Assembly (NCBI RefSeq): GCF_027922365.1
Contig: NZ_BSFN01000014.1
Coordinates: 55,673 to 119,672 of the forward strand
Source: Pseudomonas turukhanskensis
GTDB lineage: Bacteria > Pseudomonadota > Gammaproteobacteria > Pseudomonadales > Pseudomonadaceae
DNA: 64,000 bases
Reading direction: 5' to 3'
Position 1 is the stretch's first letter. Each line of letters opens with the position of its first letter. The translations under genes and the position numbers were made by a program. This document shows, in pieces, positions 35,929 to 45,040 of the stretch. Under the pieces are notes generated by a model. It saw nothing but the letters and a program-made list of their open reading frames with translations, was not told the origin of the DNA and ran no database searches.

Positions 35929-38922
35929 TCACAGATCGTCGTCTGGATTGCGCAGCGGCCGCAGTTCGCCGCGCGCGACTTCTTCCGGCACCGCGAACGA
36001 ATACCGCCCAAGCATGTTGATGTGCTCGTAGATCAGCGGTGATAGCCGGGCCAAATCCTCTTCCAGCACCGGGTAGCCGTGCTGCTTGAGGCGTTCCACG
36101 GCCGCTGTCATGTAGAGGGTATTCCACAGCACGATGATGTTCACCACCAGGCCCAGAGCGCCGAGCTGGTCTTCCTGGCCTTCGCGGTAGCGCTGACGTA
36201 GCTCGCCGCGTTTGCCGTGGAACACGGCGCGGGCCAAGCTGTGCCGACCTTCACCCCGGTTCAACTGGGTCAGGGTGGCGCGGCGCTTGGACTCGTCGTC
36301 GATGTAGGTCAGCGTGTGCAGGGTCTTCTCGATCCGTCCGAATTCGGCCAGCGCCTGGGCTAATCGAGTGGGGCGATCCCCGGTTTGCAAGGTGCGCATG
36401 ATGCCGGTGGCCGGTACCCGGCCGAGCTTGAGCGAGCCGGCCAAGCGCAGCAGATCGTCCCAGTGTTCGGCGATCAGGTCGAGTTTGACCGACTGGCGGG
36501 CCAGCCCGTTGAGCTTGCCGTAGTCCGCGTCCGGGCGCGTGCGCCAGAAGCGGGTACCGCCGACATCGGCCAGCCGCGGACTGAAGTGATAGCCAAGCAG
36601 GCGGAACAGCCCGAACACCACATCGCTGTAGGCCCCGGTGTCGGTCATGATTTGCGTCGGCTGCAATTCGGTCTGCTGTTCCAGCACGACCGCCAGCAGT
36701 ACCAGGCTGTCGCGCAGGGTACCGGGCACGGTGATGGCATTGAGGCCGGAGAACTGGTCGGAAATCAGGTTGTACCAGGTGACGCCCCGGCCGGTACCGA
36801 AATACTTCGGGTTGGGGCCGGCATGCACGGTGCGCACCGGCACGACGAAGCGCATGCCATCGGCGGAGGCGACCTCACCACCACCCCAGACCTGAGCCAG
36901 CTCCAGTTGGCTTTGCGCACCCACCAGAATGGCGTTAGCCGCTGACAGGGTGTCGTCACGGATATAGTTCTGGCTGACCCAGGACAGTCGGTCACGGCGC
37001 AACGCCGGATTGTCGTTGCGGATCAAGGGTTCCAGGCCGGTGTTGCAGGCCCCGCCCAGCAGCACCGCGCAGAGGCTGGTGATCAGGTTGTCGGCCCGTG
37101 CATTGCGTTCGGACACATGGCTGAACGCTTCGGCGAAGCCGGTGCGGGCGGCGATTTCCAAGAGGATTTCCGGCAGATCGACACGCGGCATCAAGTCGGC
37201 CACGGCCGCACGCAGTTGCAGCAACGAGTTGGGCTCGTCCAGCTTGTCCAGCGCGCCGAGCGACAGTTCGGTCTTGCCCTCGGTGTTCTCGCTCAGTTGG
37301 ATCGCGGGGTTGTCGGGCAGGCGTGCGGCCACCGCCTGCCAGGTCGCATCCAGTTCCGCGCTCAGCGCGTCCAGGGTGGTGCCGGCGTCGATGGTCAGGC
37401 CCAGCGAACGGCAGATGATCGGCCGCGCCGCCAGCCATTCGGCCCCGTCGAGCAGGCCGAGGCGCGGATCGGAATAGCGCCAACTGGGCGAGACGAAGAC
37501 ATCGCGGCGGCGTAGCGCGGTACGCAGGGCATCGAGCGTGCAGAACACATAGGCGCCCATGTCGAGGGAACCATCTTCGCGGGTGATGTGCTTCTGCCAG
37601 CCCTTGGCCACGATCTCCTGCGGCGCATCATCCTCCGGTTTCCTACGGGGCAGGTTCAGTTGCAACCAGTCGAGGCTGGCGGTCACACCCTTGCCGGCCG
37701 GGCTGAAGCCAAAGCGGATGTGCTTGAGCAGATCAGGCAGGAAGCGGCGCACACTGCGGTAACGCTCTTCCAGTGCGAGGAAGTACACGTCATCGACCGG
37801 ACGGATCAGCGCGTTGACCTCTTCCAGAGCCTTTTCCAGGGTAGTCCTCGGCAGGTCGTTAAACAGCCGGGCGCGCACGCTGTCATCGCTGATCGAGCTA
37901 TCCAGCACGACCTTGCACGCGGCGGCGAGTGTCGCGGCCGCCCGATCCAGGTCTTTCAGGCTGCGCATGCGCGCCTTCTTGTCAGCCTTTTCCGCATTGC
38001 TGAACAGATCGCGCAGCAGCGCTTCCAGAACCTCCAGGGCGTCGTCGTGCGCCGTCGCCTCCAGACAGAGCGCGAAGGCCACCAACGTCGCCATCCGCCG
38101 CGATGCCGGCAGCCGATTGATGGCCGTGACCTTGGCGGTATTGGCGAAGCGGGCCAGGGCCGCGATACGACTGGGCGGGATGTGCGCCGCCGCCGGCAAG
38201 CTGATCCCAATGCCACGCACGTCATCGAGCCGACGTAGCGACCGGATCAGCGCGGGGCCACTGACCATCACCGGGCCGGAGCGCAGTTGATCCAGCCGGG
38301 AATAGCGGTTGCCTTCGGCCACCGTCAGCAAGTCTTGCAGTTGCAGTCGCTGTTCCTCGGTCACGCTGCGGCCCAGCGTGAGCCAGAGGCGTTCTTCGAC
38401 CCGGCTACGCAGTTGGGCGATGAAGCGTTCCAGTTGAGAAACGCCAGGCAGGAGGACTTTGTGGGTCAGCAGCCAGGTAGAGGCGCGCTCAAACAGCACA
38501 CCAGGCCGGTCGGTGCCCGTCCAGCAAAGCGCATAGAGCCAACGACTCAAGCGGAAGCCGACACCAGGGTCAGTAAAATGGCGATAGCCATAACGTTCTT
38601 GGATATCGGCCGCATGTATCCAACGGCGATGATCGCTATAGCGCTGAAGGCAGTCAGGATCGGCGATTACCAGCTGGCGACAAAGCACATGTAGGACTTC
38701 CACTGGCACGGCGGTGGGCTTGTCCGGCAAAACGCCCACGAAGCGGACGGTGGTCAGCAGAACTGCATAACCCAGGCGGTTATGGTTACCCCGCAGCACC
38801 TGGACGGCTTCACGGTCTTCATCGCTCAGGTGGAAGTAACGTTCCAGTTCTTCACGGCTGGGGGCATCGACATAGCGGCCAAAACCGTCGCGTTGCTCCT
38901 GAGTCAGAAAACCGACCGGCAT
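35929..38922 (-). CDS. tnpA: Tn3-family transposase
   Basis: 997 aa, full family length. It starts MPVGFLTQEQRDGFGRYVDA and ends with the conserved C-terminal block (NIIVLWNTLYMTAAVERL, LSPLIYEHINMLGRYSF). Catalytic segments visible are QIMTDTGAYSDVVFGLFRLLGY and FSPRLADVGGTRFW. No interruption. It is encoded toward the left end, with the eamA cargo between it and the 38-bp repeat. Confidence 0.95.
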   Translation of the reverse strand: MPVGFLTQEQRDGFGRYVDAPSREELERYFHLSDEDREAVQVLRGNHNRLGYAVLLTTVRFVGVLPDKPTAVPVEVLHVLCRQLVIADPDCLQRYSDHRRWIHAADIQERYGYRHFTDPGVGFRLSRWLYALCWTGTDRPGVLFERASTWLLTHKVLLPGVSQLERFIAQLRSRVEERLWLTLGRSVTEEQRLQLQDLLTVAEGNRYSRLDQLRSGPVMVSGPALIRSLRRLDDVRGIGISLPAAAHIPPSRIAALARFANTAKVTAINRLPASRRMATLVAFALCLEATAHDDALEVLEALLRDLFSNAEKADKKARMRSLKDLDRAAATLAAACKVVLDSSISDDSVRARLFNDLPRTTLEKALEEVNALIRPVDDVYFLALEERYRSVRRFLPDLLKHIRFGFSPAGKGVTASLDWLQLNLPRRKPEDDAPQEIVAKGWQKHITREDGSLDMGAYVFCTLDALRTALRRRDVFVSPSWRYSDPRLGLLDGAEWLAARPIICRSLGLTIDAGTTLDALSAELDATWQAVAARLPDNPAIQLSENTEGKTELSLGALDKLDEPNSLLQLRAAVADLMPRVDLPEILLEIAARTGFAEAFSHVSERNARADNLITSLCAVLLGGACNTGLEPLIRNDNPALRRDRLSWVSQNYIRDDTLSAANAILVGAQSQLELAQVWGGGEVASADGMRFVVPVRTVHAGPNPKYFGTGRGVTWYNLISDQFSGLNAITVPGTLRDSLVLLAVVLEQQTELQPTQIMTDTGAYSDVVFGLFRLLGYHFSPRLADVGGTRFWRTRPDADYGKLNGLARQSVKLDLIAEHWDDLLRLAGSLKLGRVPATGIMRTLQTGDRPTRLAQALAEFGRIEKTLHTLTYIDDESKRRATLTQLNRGEGRHSLARAVFHGKRGELRQRYREGQEDQLGALGLVVNIIVLWNTLYMTAAVERLKQHGYPVLEEDLARLSPLIYEHINMLGRYSFAVPEEVARGELRPLRNPDDDL

Positions 38923-38925
38923 CGA

Positions 38926-39336
38926 TCACAGCACCTCGGCGCAGAACACGGCGGGCGTGACGATCCGCGTGCGCTCGATGTGCCCGCGTTGCAGCAGGCC
39001 AGCGCGGCGATCACCGGTCACCAGGTAGTCCGCATCGCCTGCCAAGGCCATGGCCAGCAGAAACGAGTCATCCGGATCATCGGCTTCGACCTCGATGGTC
39101 AAACGCTCCAGTACCACAGCCCGTTGCAGGTTATTGATCATGGCTCCCACTTTGGCGGGCTGAAGAATGGCCTGGAGCTTGGGGTAGCGGCTGGCCCGGC
39201 GAATTTCATCGAGCTGCATCCGCGAGGTCACCACCTCGAAACGCGAGGCGCGCCAGGCACGGTAGATCGCATCGGGCGCGCCATGCGGCGAGATCAGGGC
39301 GCTGAACAGGATGTTGGTATCCAACACGACCCGCAT
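38926..39336 (-). CDS. PIN-domain toxin
   Basis: 136 aa. It opens with RVVLDTNILFSALIS (first catalytic Asp) and has the acidic DDPDDSFLLAMALAGDADYLVTGDRR segment of PIN ribonucleases. Its start overlaps the stop of the RHH gene by one base, so the pair forms a toxin-antitoxin operon. As a transposon passenger it may stabilise carriage of the element. Confidence 0.88.
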   Translation of the reverse strand: MRVVLDTNILFSALISPHGAPDAIYRAWRASRFEVVTSRMQLDEIRRASRYPKLQAILQPAKVGAMINNLQRAVVLERLTIEVEADDPDDSFLLAMALAGDADYLVTGDRRAGLLQRGHIERTRIVTPAVFCAEVL

Positions 39337-39575
39337 CAGCGCTTACGTGCCCAGGCGAGTGCTTCGTCAACCGCGTCGGTCAATTCTGCCTCGCTCAGAT
39401 GGGCATTGGCGGCCTTGGCCTGCTCTGCGCTCAGTTCCAGGATGTGGGCGCGTACTGCCTCTTCGATGAAGCGCGACAAGTCGCCTTTCCGGCCACCGCC
39501 CTGGCTGGCCAGAAACATCCGAAGCGACTGGTCGGTGTCGGCCGAGACGGCGACATTCCAGCGAATGGTATTCAT
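39336..39575 (-). CDS. Ribbon-helix-helix antitoxin
   Basis: 79 aa. The N-terminal strand NTIRWNVAVSADTDQSLRMFL and helix GRKGDLSRFIEEAVRAHIL fit an RHH (CopG-like) DNA-binding fold. The C-terminal part (LSEAELTDAVDEALAWARKR) would bind the PIN toxin. It probably represses its own promoter, which lies in the res region. Confidence 0.82.
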   Translation of the reverse strand: MNTIRWNVAVSADTDQSLRMFLASQGGGRKGDLSRFIEEAVRAHILELSAEQAKAANAHLSEAELTDAVDEALAWARKR

Positions 39576-39776
39576 GGCGTTCTCCGCTAATAGGTGTTTG
39601 TGTGTTTATACGCCAATCGCAAAGGGCGATGCAATGGTTCGACAAAACGAAGGTTTTGCCGAACTCTATCGAGGAATGGCTCGGTTCGTTAACCTCCCCG
39701 CGCTACGGTTCAAATAACTGGTACGCTTTATCAAAGTTCTACTATCACTAACGCAGTCGAGTAAACGGTACTTTTG
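39576..39776. promoter_or_regulatory. Probable res site and divergent promoters
   Basis: 200 bp between the divergent antitoxin and resolvase genes, the normal place for the res recombination site of a Tn3 element. It contains an inverted repeat GTTCGACAAAACG/GGTTTTGCCGAAC (about 39639-39664) and AT-rich stretches. The individual resolvase subsites were not resolved. Confidence 0.5.
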
Positions 39777-40412
39777 ATGAAGATCGGTTATGCACGGGTG
39801 AGCACTCGGGATCAGAAAGCCGACCTCCAGGTCGATGCCCTGAAACAGGCAGGGTGCGAACGCATCTACCAAGACATCGCCAGCGGCGCGAAAAGCGCCC
39901 GGCCGGAGCTGGACAAGCTGCTGGCCAACGTACGGGCGGGCGATGCCGTGGTGATCTGGAAGCTGGATCGCTTGGGGCGCTCGCTCAAGCACCTGGTCGA
40001 ACTGGTCGGCGAGCTGGCAGAGCGTAAGGTCGGCTTGCAGAGCCTGAATGACCCAATCGACACCACCCACGCCCAAGGTCGCCTGGTGTTCAACCTGTTC
40101 GCCTCCCTGGCCGAGTTCGAGCGCGAGCTGATCCGCGAACGCACCCAGGCGGGTTTGTCGGCCGCACGGGCGCGGGGCCGAATCGGCGGACGTCCCAAGG
40201 GCCTGCCAGCCAAAGCCGAGGCCACCGCCATGGCTGCGGAAACTCTGTACCGCGAGGGCCGACTGAGCGTCAGCGCCATCGGCGAGAAGCTGCACATCTC
40301 CAAGAGCACGCTGTACAGCTACCTACGGCACCGGGGCGTCAAGATCGGCGCATACCAAAAGAGCGCCCGGTTATGTGGCGCCCGGGCGGGGAAGTATTGC
40401 CACCCTTGGTGA
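39777..40412 (+). CDS. tnpR: Serine resolvase of the Tn3 element, with altered C-terminus
   Basis: 211 aa from ATG MKIGYARVSTRDQKADLQVD; the catalytic Ser is in YARVST. Then LDRLGRSLKHLVELVGEL, the ASLAEFERELIRERT block and a C-terminal HTH (LSVSAIGEKLHISKSTLYSYLRHRG). The last about 15 residues (after KIGAYQKS) are encoded by the end of the adjoining RIT element and are not typical of resolvases. The catalytic and DNA-binding parts are intact. Confidence 0.9.
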   Translation: MKIGYARVSTRDQKADLQVDALKQAGCERIYQDIASGAKSARPELDKLLANVRAGDAVVIWKLDRLGRSLKHLVELVGELAERKVGLQSLNDPIDTTHAQGRLVFNLFASLAEFERELIRERTQAGLSAARARGRIGGRPKGLPAKAEATAMAAETLYREGRLSVSAIGEKLHISKSTLYSYLRHRGVKIGAYQKSARLCGARAGKYCHPW

Positions 40413-40486
40413 TGGCCGTTTTCTACGCCACATAAATCGGTGGTGGCTATGGTGGGATCTCCCTTGTTGAAACAGGAGATCCGATC

Positions 40487-41734
40487 ATGTTCGAGCTCTT
40501 ATTCAAATACCCTGCTGTGTTAGCGCGCCATCGAGAAGGGCCGTTGGCCGAAGACCGGGAAAAATTTCTTCAGCACTGTGCCGATCAAGGAATGGCACAC
40601 GGCACTCTGCTTCGGGTGGCACGTGAGCTGTTGGTGATCGCCCGGCACGTCGATGTCGGCGCACAGGAGCCGGTCACTCCCCTGCAAATCGAGGCGGCGG
40701 CAGGTTGCTGGGGCGATTTGCAGCGACGACGAGGCCGCAGCACGGGCTCCCGGTGGTCATCGGAACTGTTCGTTCGGACTGCCACCAACTGGCTGCGCTT
40801 CCTGGGACGCCTGGCGGCGTCTGAGCCGATACGAACGGCTCATACGGCACTGATTGAGTCCTTTGCCGCAGATTTGTCGGAGGCTCGGGGCTTGTCCTCG
40901 CATACGATAAAGAGTCGCTGCTGGCATACCGAGGCGTTCCTCAATGGGCTCAGAGCGCAGGACCGCGCCCTTGGTGAGGTGACGGTTGAGGATGTGGATG
41001 CCTTTTTGCAACGTCGAGGCAAGGAGGGCTGGAAGCGAGTTTCCGTCGCCACTTGTGCAGCCGCCTTGCGATCGTTCTTTCGCTACGCCGAGCAACGGGG
41101 CTGGTGTGCCCTCGGCATTGCCGCCGGCATTGCGGGTCCGCGCGTGTTCAAGGACGAAGGGCTTCCGGTTGGACCGGACTGGGCCGATGTCCAACGCCTG
41201 ATCGGTGACGCCCGTGGAGATTGCGCTCGCGACATCCGCGACACGACGATCCTGATGTTGTTCGCCATCTACGGGTTTCGCAGCGGTGAAGTGGCGGGGC
41301 TTCGTCTCGATGACGTGAACTGGACCGAGGACCGGATTGACCTGTCACGCCCGAAGCAGCGGCACCGCCAGGCGTATCCCCTCCTGCCGTCAGTGGGTGA
41401 GGCGATCCTGCGCTACGTGGAGCAGATCCGGCCGCACAGTCCTTGTCGTGAAATCTTCCTGACCTTGCGTGCACCGTTTCGAGCGCTCTCCGCCAGTGGC
41501 CTGTATCACGTGGTCAGAAGCCGCCTGGAAACACTCGGGATTCGGAGCCTGCGGCGGGGACCGCATGCGCTGCGCCACGCCTGTGCCGGGCGTCTCGTAG
41601 CCCAAGGGCTGTCGCTGAAGGAAATTGGCGATCATTTGGGCCACCGCAGCGCCGATGCAACTCGGACCTACGCCAAGGTCGATGTCGTTGGGTTGCGTGA
41701 AGTCGCGCAGTTCAATCTGGGAGATCTGCTATGA
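40487..41734 (+). CDS. RIT recombinase, first gene (RitA-like tyrosine recombinase)
   Basis: 415 aa from the ATG preceded by ACAGGAGATCCGATC. The N-terminal SAM-like domain is SHTIKSRCWHTEAFLNGLRA; catalytic residues are Arg in YGFRSGEVAGLRLDD, His-x-x-Arg in GPHALRHACAGRLVAQG, and HLGHRSADATRTYAKVD with the Tyr. All core residues are present. It overlaps the next gene by 4 bp (ATGA). Confidence 0.9.
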   Translation: MFELLFKYPAVLARHREGPLAEDREKFLQHCADQGMAHGTLLRVARELLVIARHVDVGAQEPVTPLQIEAAAGCWGDLQRRRGRSTGSRWSSELFVRTATNWLRFLGRLAASEPIRTAHTALIESFAADLSEARGLSSHTIKSRCWHTEAFLNGLRAQDRALGEVTVEDVDAFLQRRGKEGWKRVSVATCAAALRSFFRYAEQRGWCALGIAAGIAGPRVFKDEGLPVGPDWADVQRLIGDARGDCARDIRDTTILMLFAIYGFRSGEVAGLRLDDVNWTEDRIDLSRPKQRHRQAYPLLPSVGEAILRYVEQIRPHSPCREIFLTLRAPFRALSASGLYHVVRSRLETLGIRSLRRGPHALRHACAGRLVAQGLSLKEIGDHLGHRSADATRTYAKVDVVGLREVAQFNLGDLL

Positions 41735-42663
41735 AACTCGCGGACGCTGTTGCCCGATACGTTGAACATAAACAGTCAATGGGGATGCGGTTTCACACCG
41801 AGCGGCGAACGCTGAAATCGTTCTGCCAGTGGCTCGGGGAGACCGACCTTGCCCAGATCGAGCCGGATCCGGTCCGTGCCTTCCTGGCCGGTACGGGCCC
41901 CGTCACCCGCTTCTGGCAACGCAAGCACGAGGTGCTGGCCGGTTTCTATCGCTTCGCGGTCGCCCGCGGATACGTGACCAACTCGCCGCTGCCGAGGACC
42001 GTGCCGAAGCCGTCTCAGCACTTTGTCCCCTACATCTTCTCGCTTGCCGAACTCAAGCGGCTCCTGGATGCCACTGAATCGTGCGAGCATTCGCGCGGTG
42101 CCATGACGGCCGCCACCTGCCGAACACTTCTCCTGCTGCTTTATGGCACAGGTCTGCGGATCAGCGAAGCGCTGTCGCTCACACTGGCGGACGTCGATCT
42201 GGATCGTGCGTTCTTGGTGGTTCGCGAGAGCAAGTTCTATAAGACCCGGTTGTTGCCGATCGGCCCGGATCTGCAAGGGATCCTGAGTCAGTATCTGGCT
42301 CGACGCCCAGGCGATCGGGCCGCCGACTCGCGATTCATCGTTTCGCGCACGGGGACCGCCGTTTCACGGGCGGCGGCCGAAGGCACCTTCTGCCGGCTGC
42401 GGCAGCATGCGAACGTGCTGCGTCACGATGATGCTCGCTATCAGCCGAGGTTGCATGACATAAGGCATACCTTTGCCGTTCATCGGCTGGTGTCTTGGTA
42501 TCGCGCCGGCGCTGACGTGCAACGTCTCTTGCCGCATCTGGCTACCTACCTTGGCCACGTCAATATCGCCGCGACTCAACGGTATCTGACGCTGACTCCG
42601 GAGTTACTCGGCGAGGCGAGCGAGCGCTTCGAACGCTACGCCATGGGAGGACATCATGACTGA
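41731..42663 (+). CDS. RIT recombinase, second gene (RitB-like tyrosine recombinase)
   Basis: 310 aa. Catalytic features are Arg in YGTGLRISEALSLTLADV, HDIRHTFAVHRLV with His and Arg, and YLGHVNIAATQRYLTLTPE with Tyr. The start overlaps the upstream stop, and the end overlaps the third gene by 8 bp. Tight coupling suggests the three proteins act together. Confidence 0.9.
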   Translation: MKLADAVARYVEHKQSMGMRFHTERRTLKSFCQWLGETDLAQIEPDPVRAFLAGTGPVTRFWQRKHEVLAGFYRFAVARGYVTNSPLPRTVPKPSQHFVPYIFSLAELKRLLDATESCEHSRGAMTAATCRTLLLLLYGTGLRISEALSLTLADVDLDRAFLVVRESKFYKTRLLPIGPDLQGILSQYLARRPGDRAADSRFIVSRTGTAVSRAAAEGTFCRLRQHANVLRHDDARYQPRLHDIRHTFAVHRLVSWYRAGADVQRLLPHLATYLGHVNIAATQRYLTLTPELLGEASERFERYAMGGHHD

Positions 42664-43555
42664 CGTCTTGCTGCTCGGACCCTGGATCCGACGCTTTCTG
42701 CTGGAGCACCTGGTTGGCGAGCGGAACCTCGCACGCAATACGCAACTCAGCTATCGCGACGCACTCAGCCTGCTCCTGCCGTTCGCCGCCCGCGAACTTA
42801 ACCGGTCCGTCGATCGACTGACCGTCCTGGATCTCTCGGTCGATCTTGTCCGCCAATTTCTGACTGACCTCGAGACTTCCCGGCACTGCGCGATTCCGAC
42901 CCGCAACCAGCGGCTCGCCGCGATTCACGCCTTTGCCCGTTTCGTGGGCGAACACAGCCTGGAACACATCGCCTGGTGTGGGCAGATTCGTTTACTGCCG
43001 TTCAAGAGGACGACGCGCGCAGCCATCGCCTATCTCGATCAACCGGAAATGGATGCACTGCTTGCCGCGCCTGATCGCCGTACTGCCCAAGGAAGCCGGG
43101 AGTACGTGCTGCTCCTGTTTCTCTACAATTCGGGCGCGCGCGCAGACGAGGCCGCCAAACTGCAGATCCGGGACATCAACGTCGCCGCCTCGTCGGTTCG
43201 CATCCTGGGCAAAGGCGGGAAGGTGCGGCACTGTCCGCTGTGGCCGCGCACCCTGCGCGCGCTTGGCGAGCTGATCGGCGAGCGCGCCGGTGTCGAACCG
43301 GTGTTCCTCAACCGCCGCGGTTGCGCGATCACCCGCTTCGGCATCCACACCTTGGTCGAACGCAGCGCGCGCAAGGCACAAGTTAGCGCGCCCTCGATGG
43401 CCAACAAGCGGGTCAGTCCACACACCATTCGCCATACAACAGCCTGCCATCTGCTTCGTGCCGGCGTTGACATCAACACGATCCGGGGATGGCTTGGGCA
43501 CGCTTCGCTGGACACCACCAATGTTTACGCCGAGATCGACCTGGAGATGAAGGCG
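42656..43555 (+). pseudogene. RIT recombinase, third gene (RitC-like), C-terminally truncated
   Basis: About 300 native residues from ATG MTDVLLLGPWIRRFLLEHLV. It keeps the catalytic Arg (YNSGARADEAAKLQIRD), HTIRHTTACHLLRAG and GHASLDTTNVYAEIDLEMK including the Tyr. After EMKA the homology stops and 16 foreign codons run to 43606, so the C-terminal tail is lost. The active site is complete, but the tail that normally docks in the synaptic complex is missing. Confidence 0.75.
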
Positions 43556-43557
43556 GG

Positions 43558-44025
43558 GCCCTCGCCAAACTGGTGCTTAAGAAAATCCCGGACGAACGGC
43601 ACGTAGTTGATGATCGTTGCCGTGACCAAACCACGTGCTTCGCACAAATACTGCGCATAGTCTTGGGCACAGCGCTCAACTGCGGTCAGTCGGGCGGGCT
43701 CGACCTTCTCCTTGGGAATCACGCCTTCACCACGCAGAAAGGTAATGAGGTGTTGCAGCACCGCCGTATCACCGCGACCAGGGCGCAGATGCCGGGTGCG
43801 ATCACGTAAATACTCAACAGCGTGCGCACTGCAGATGCTTTGCACCTGGATTCCGCTTTGCCCTAGCCATCGACTGAAACCTGCAGCGATCCGGACGTGC
43901 CGCCTCAGCGAAAAGGCGCGGTACCCCTGTTCGCCCACGAAGTTCGCAAATGACGCAAGGTGTGCCGCCACAGGCCCTTCAGGCAGCCGCGATAAAACGA
44001 CTTGCTCATGGATGAAGTAGGTCAT
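43558..44025 (-). pseudogene. N-terminal fragment of another tyrosine recombinase
   Basis: About 155 native residues from ATG (MTYFIHEQVVLSRLPEGPVA) with a GGAG site. It has only the SAM-like core-binding part (YLRDRTRHLRPGRGDTAVLQ, DYAQYLCEARGLVTATIINY) and none of the catalytic domain. It is joined head-on to the truncated RitC. The family resembles the first gene of a RIT-like trio. Confidence 0.7.
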
Positions 44026-44030
44026 GATCG

Positions 44031-44069
44031 ACTCCTCTCCCCGAATGACGGGGGTTGCTGAGAGGAGTC
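44031..44069. repeat. Inverted repeat upstream of the recombinase fragment
   Basis: GACTCCTCTC (44031-44040) and GAGAGGAGTC (44060-44069) are exact complements and enclose CCCCG/CGGGG. It lies just before the start codon of the minus-strand recombinase fragment and could be its operator or a recombinase binding site. Confidence 0.55.
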
Positions 44070-44155
44070 CAGATTATCTTTCTCTAGGCTGCCGCAAGTA
44101 CTTGATAAATCAGGAGCTGATAACAGGACAAGACATAGTCAGGAAGGGTAGATAG

Positions 44156-44187
44156 TGCCGTCTATGTCTTCAGCGACATAGGCGGCA
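44156..44187. repeat. Probable recombination site: 13-bp stem at a recombinase junction
   Basis: TGCCGTCTATGTC and GACATAGGCGGCA pair with one mismatch around TTCAGC. GACATAG occurs a third time at about 44132-44138. The right arm ends inside the codons for the RHTTA motif of the recombinase fragment that follows, so the break falls in a conserved active-site codon. Confidence 0.5.
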
Positions 44188-44398
44188 TACGACGGCCATG
44201 CACCTTCTGCAGGCCGGAGTGGACATCACCGTCATCGCGCTATGGTTGGGCCACGAAAGCCCGGTCACCACCCACGGTTATGTTGAGGCTGACCTGGCCA
44301 TGAAGGAACGTGCGCTTGCCACCATCGGCCCACCCGAAACCAAGCGCACGCGCTATCGTCCGACTGACGCCCTGCTGAAGTTTCTGGAAAGTCTCTGA
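44183..44398 (+). pseudogene. C-terminal fragment of a tyrosine recombinase
   Basis: About 71 residues: RHTTAMHLLQAGVDITVIAL, then WLGHESPVTTHGYVEADLAM with the nucleophilic Tyr, ending LLKFLESL. Only the His-x-x-Arg-to-Tyr part of the catalytic domain survives. Its end lies 65 bp before a 24-bp repeat that joins IS66 tnpC (44463-44486). In RIT-like order this would be the last gene of a trio. Confidence 0.75.
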
Positions 44399-44462
44399 AA
44401 TTATGCAAAGTCGGCAGTGGTTGGCGGCCAGGCGCGCCGCCATCCACTGCTGCATACCCGAC

Positions 44463-44486
44463 ATAATTTCCGACTGCGGATAATTG
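44463..44486 (+). repeat. 24-bp element-end repeat, copy 1
   Basis: Starts CATAATTTCCGACTGC and ends GGATAATT. The identical 24 bases occur at 46809-46832. In both places tyrosine-recombinase sequence lies to the left and IS66 tnpC sequence to the right. Confidence 0.85.
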
Positions 44487-44580
44487 CGGCCGATGACGAA
44501 GGGCCGGATGGCCCGCTCGGCAGCGTTGTTGTCGATCGGCAGGTGTCCGGCCTCGATGTAGCGTTCAAGCCGGCTCCAGT
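44487..44580 (-). pseudogene. IS66 tnpC fragment (ends at the GR codons)
   Basis: Minus-strand reading gives HWSRLERYIEAGHLPIDNNA and AERAIRPFVIGR, the conserved C-terminal third of IS66 TnpC with its DNN-x-x-ER segment. It stops exactly after GGC CGC (Gly-Arg), where the 24-bp repeat begins. Its other end is the left end of a second IS66 copy. Confidence 0.85.
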
Positions 44581-44662
44581 GTAAGCGCTCCATAAACCCC
44601 ACCTTCAAATGAACCGATAGCCCGCCGATGCTGAGCTCCCGATTTCTTTCTGGAGCCAGCTC

Positions 44663-45022
44663 ATGATGCGTCCCGATCCCAAGGTCAAAGCCGTTTACCT
44701 CTACCCCAAGCCGGTCGATTTCCGTAAATCCATAAACGGTCTGGCGGCCCTGGTCGAGCTGGATATCAAGGTTGCGGTGTTCGACCCGGTGCTATTCGTC
44801 TTTCTCAACCGCACGCGCAGCCAAGTGAAAATTCTGTACTGGCATCGCAACGGCTTCTGTCTGTGGCTCAAGCGCTTGGAGGCCGAGCGGTTCAAGACCA
44901 AACCGGATGCGGGTGACGAAGCCATCGAGCTGACTGTTCGGGAACTGAACCAGCTACTGGAGGGGATCGACCTCTGGGGTAACCAACCGCACAAGGTGCT
45001 GACGCCACGTTTCGTCACCTGA
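44663..45022 (+). CDS. tnpB: IS66 accessory protein TnpB
   Basis: 119 aa. The typical IS66 Orf2 features are YLYPKPVDFRKSINGLAALV, VFLNRTRSQVKILYWHRNGF and LWLKRLEAERF. It starts at the ATG MMRPDPKVKAV and lies 18 bp before tnpC. It is intact, but the element can no longer make full TnpC. Confidence 0.92.
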   Translation: MMRPDPKVKAVYLYPKPVDFRKSINGLAALVELDIKVAVFDPVLFVFLNRTRSQVKILYWHRNGFCLWLKRLEAERFKTKPDAGDEAIELTVRELNQLLEGIDLWGNQPHKVLTPRFVT

Positions 45023-45040
45023 GTCGGTATAATCCACGGC

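Larger units (their letters stand above)
40360..43555 (+). mobile_element. RIT element (recombinase in trio), right end missing
   Basis: Three tandem tyrosine-recombinase genes with overlapping ends, the defining layout of RIT elements. The left flank has TTATGTGGCG (40371-40380) and its exact complement CGCCACATAA (40426-40435), fitting a terminal repeat region. The left boundary lies in the end of tnpR; the right side is cut inside the third gene at about 43555. Confidence 0.75.

Noticed and set aside
43555..43606. Native C-terminus of RitC
   Set aside because: The last 16 codons are complementary to the recombinase fragment on the other strand and do not resemble a RitC tail.
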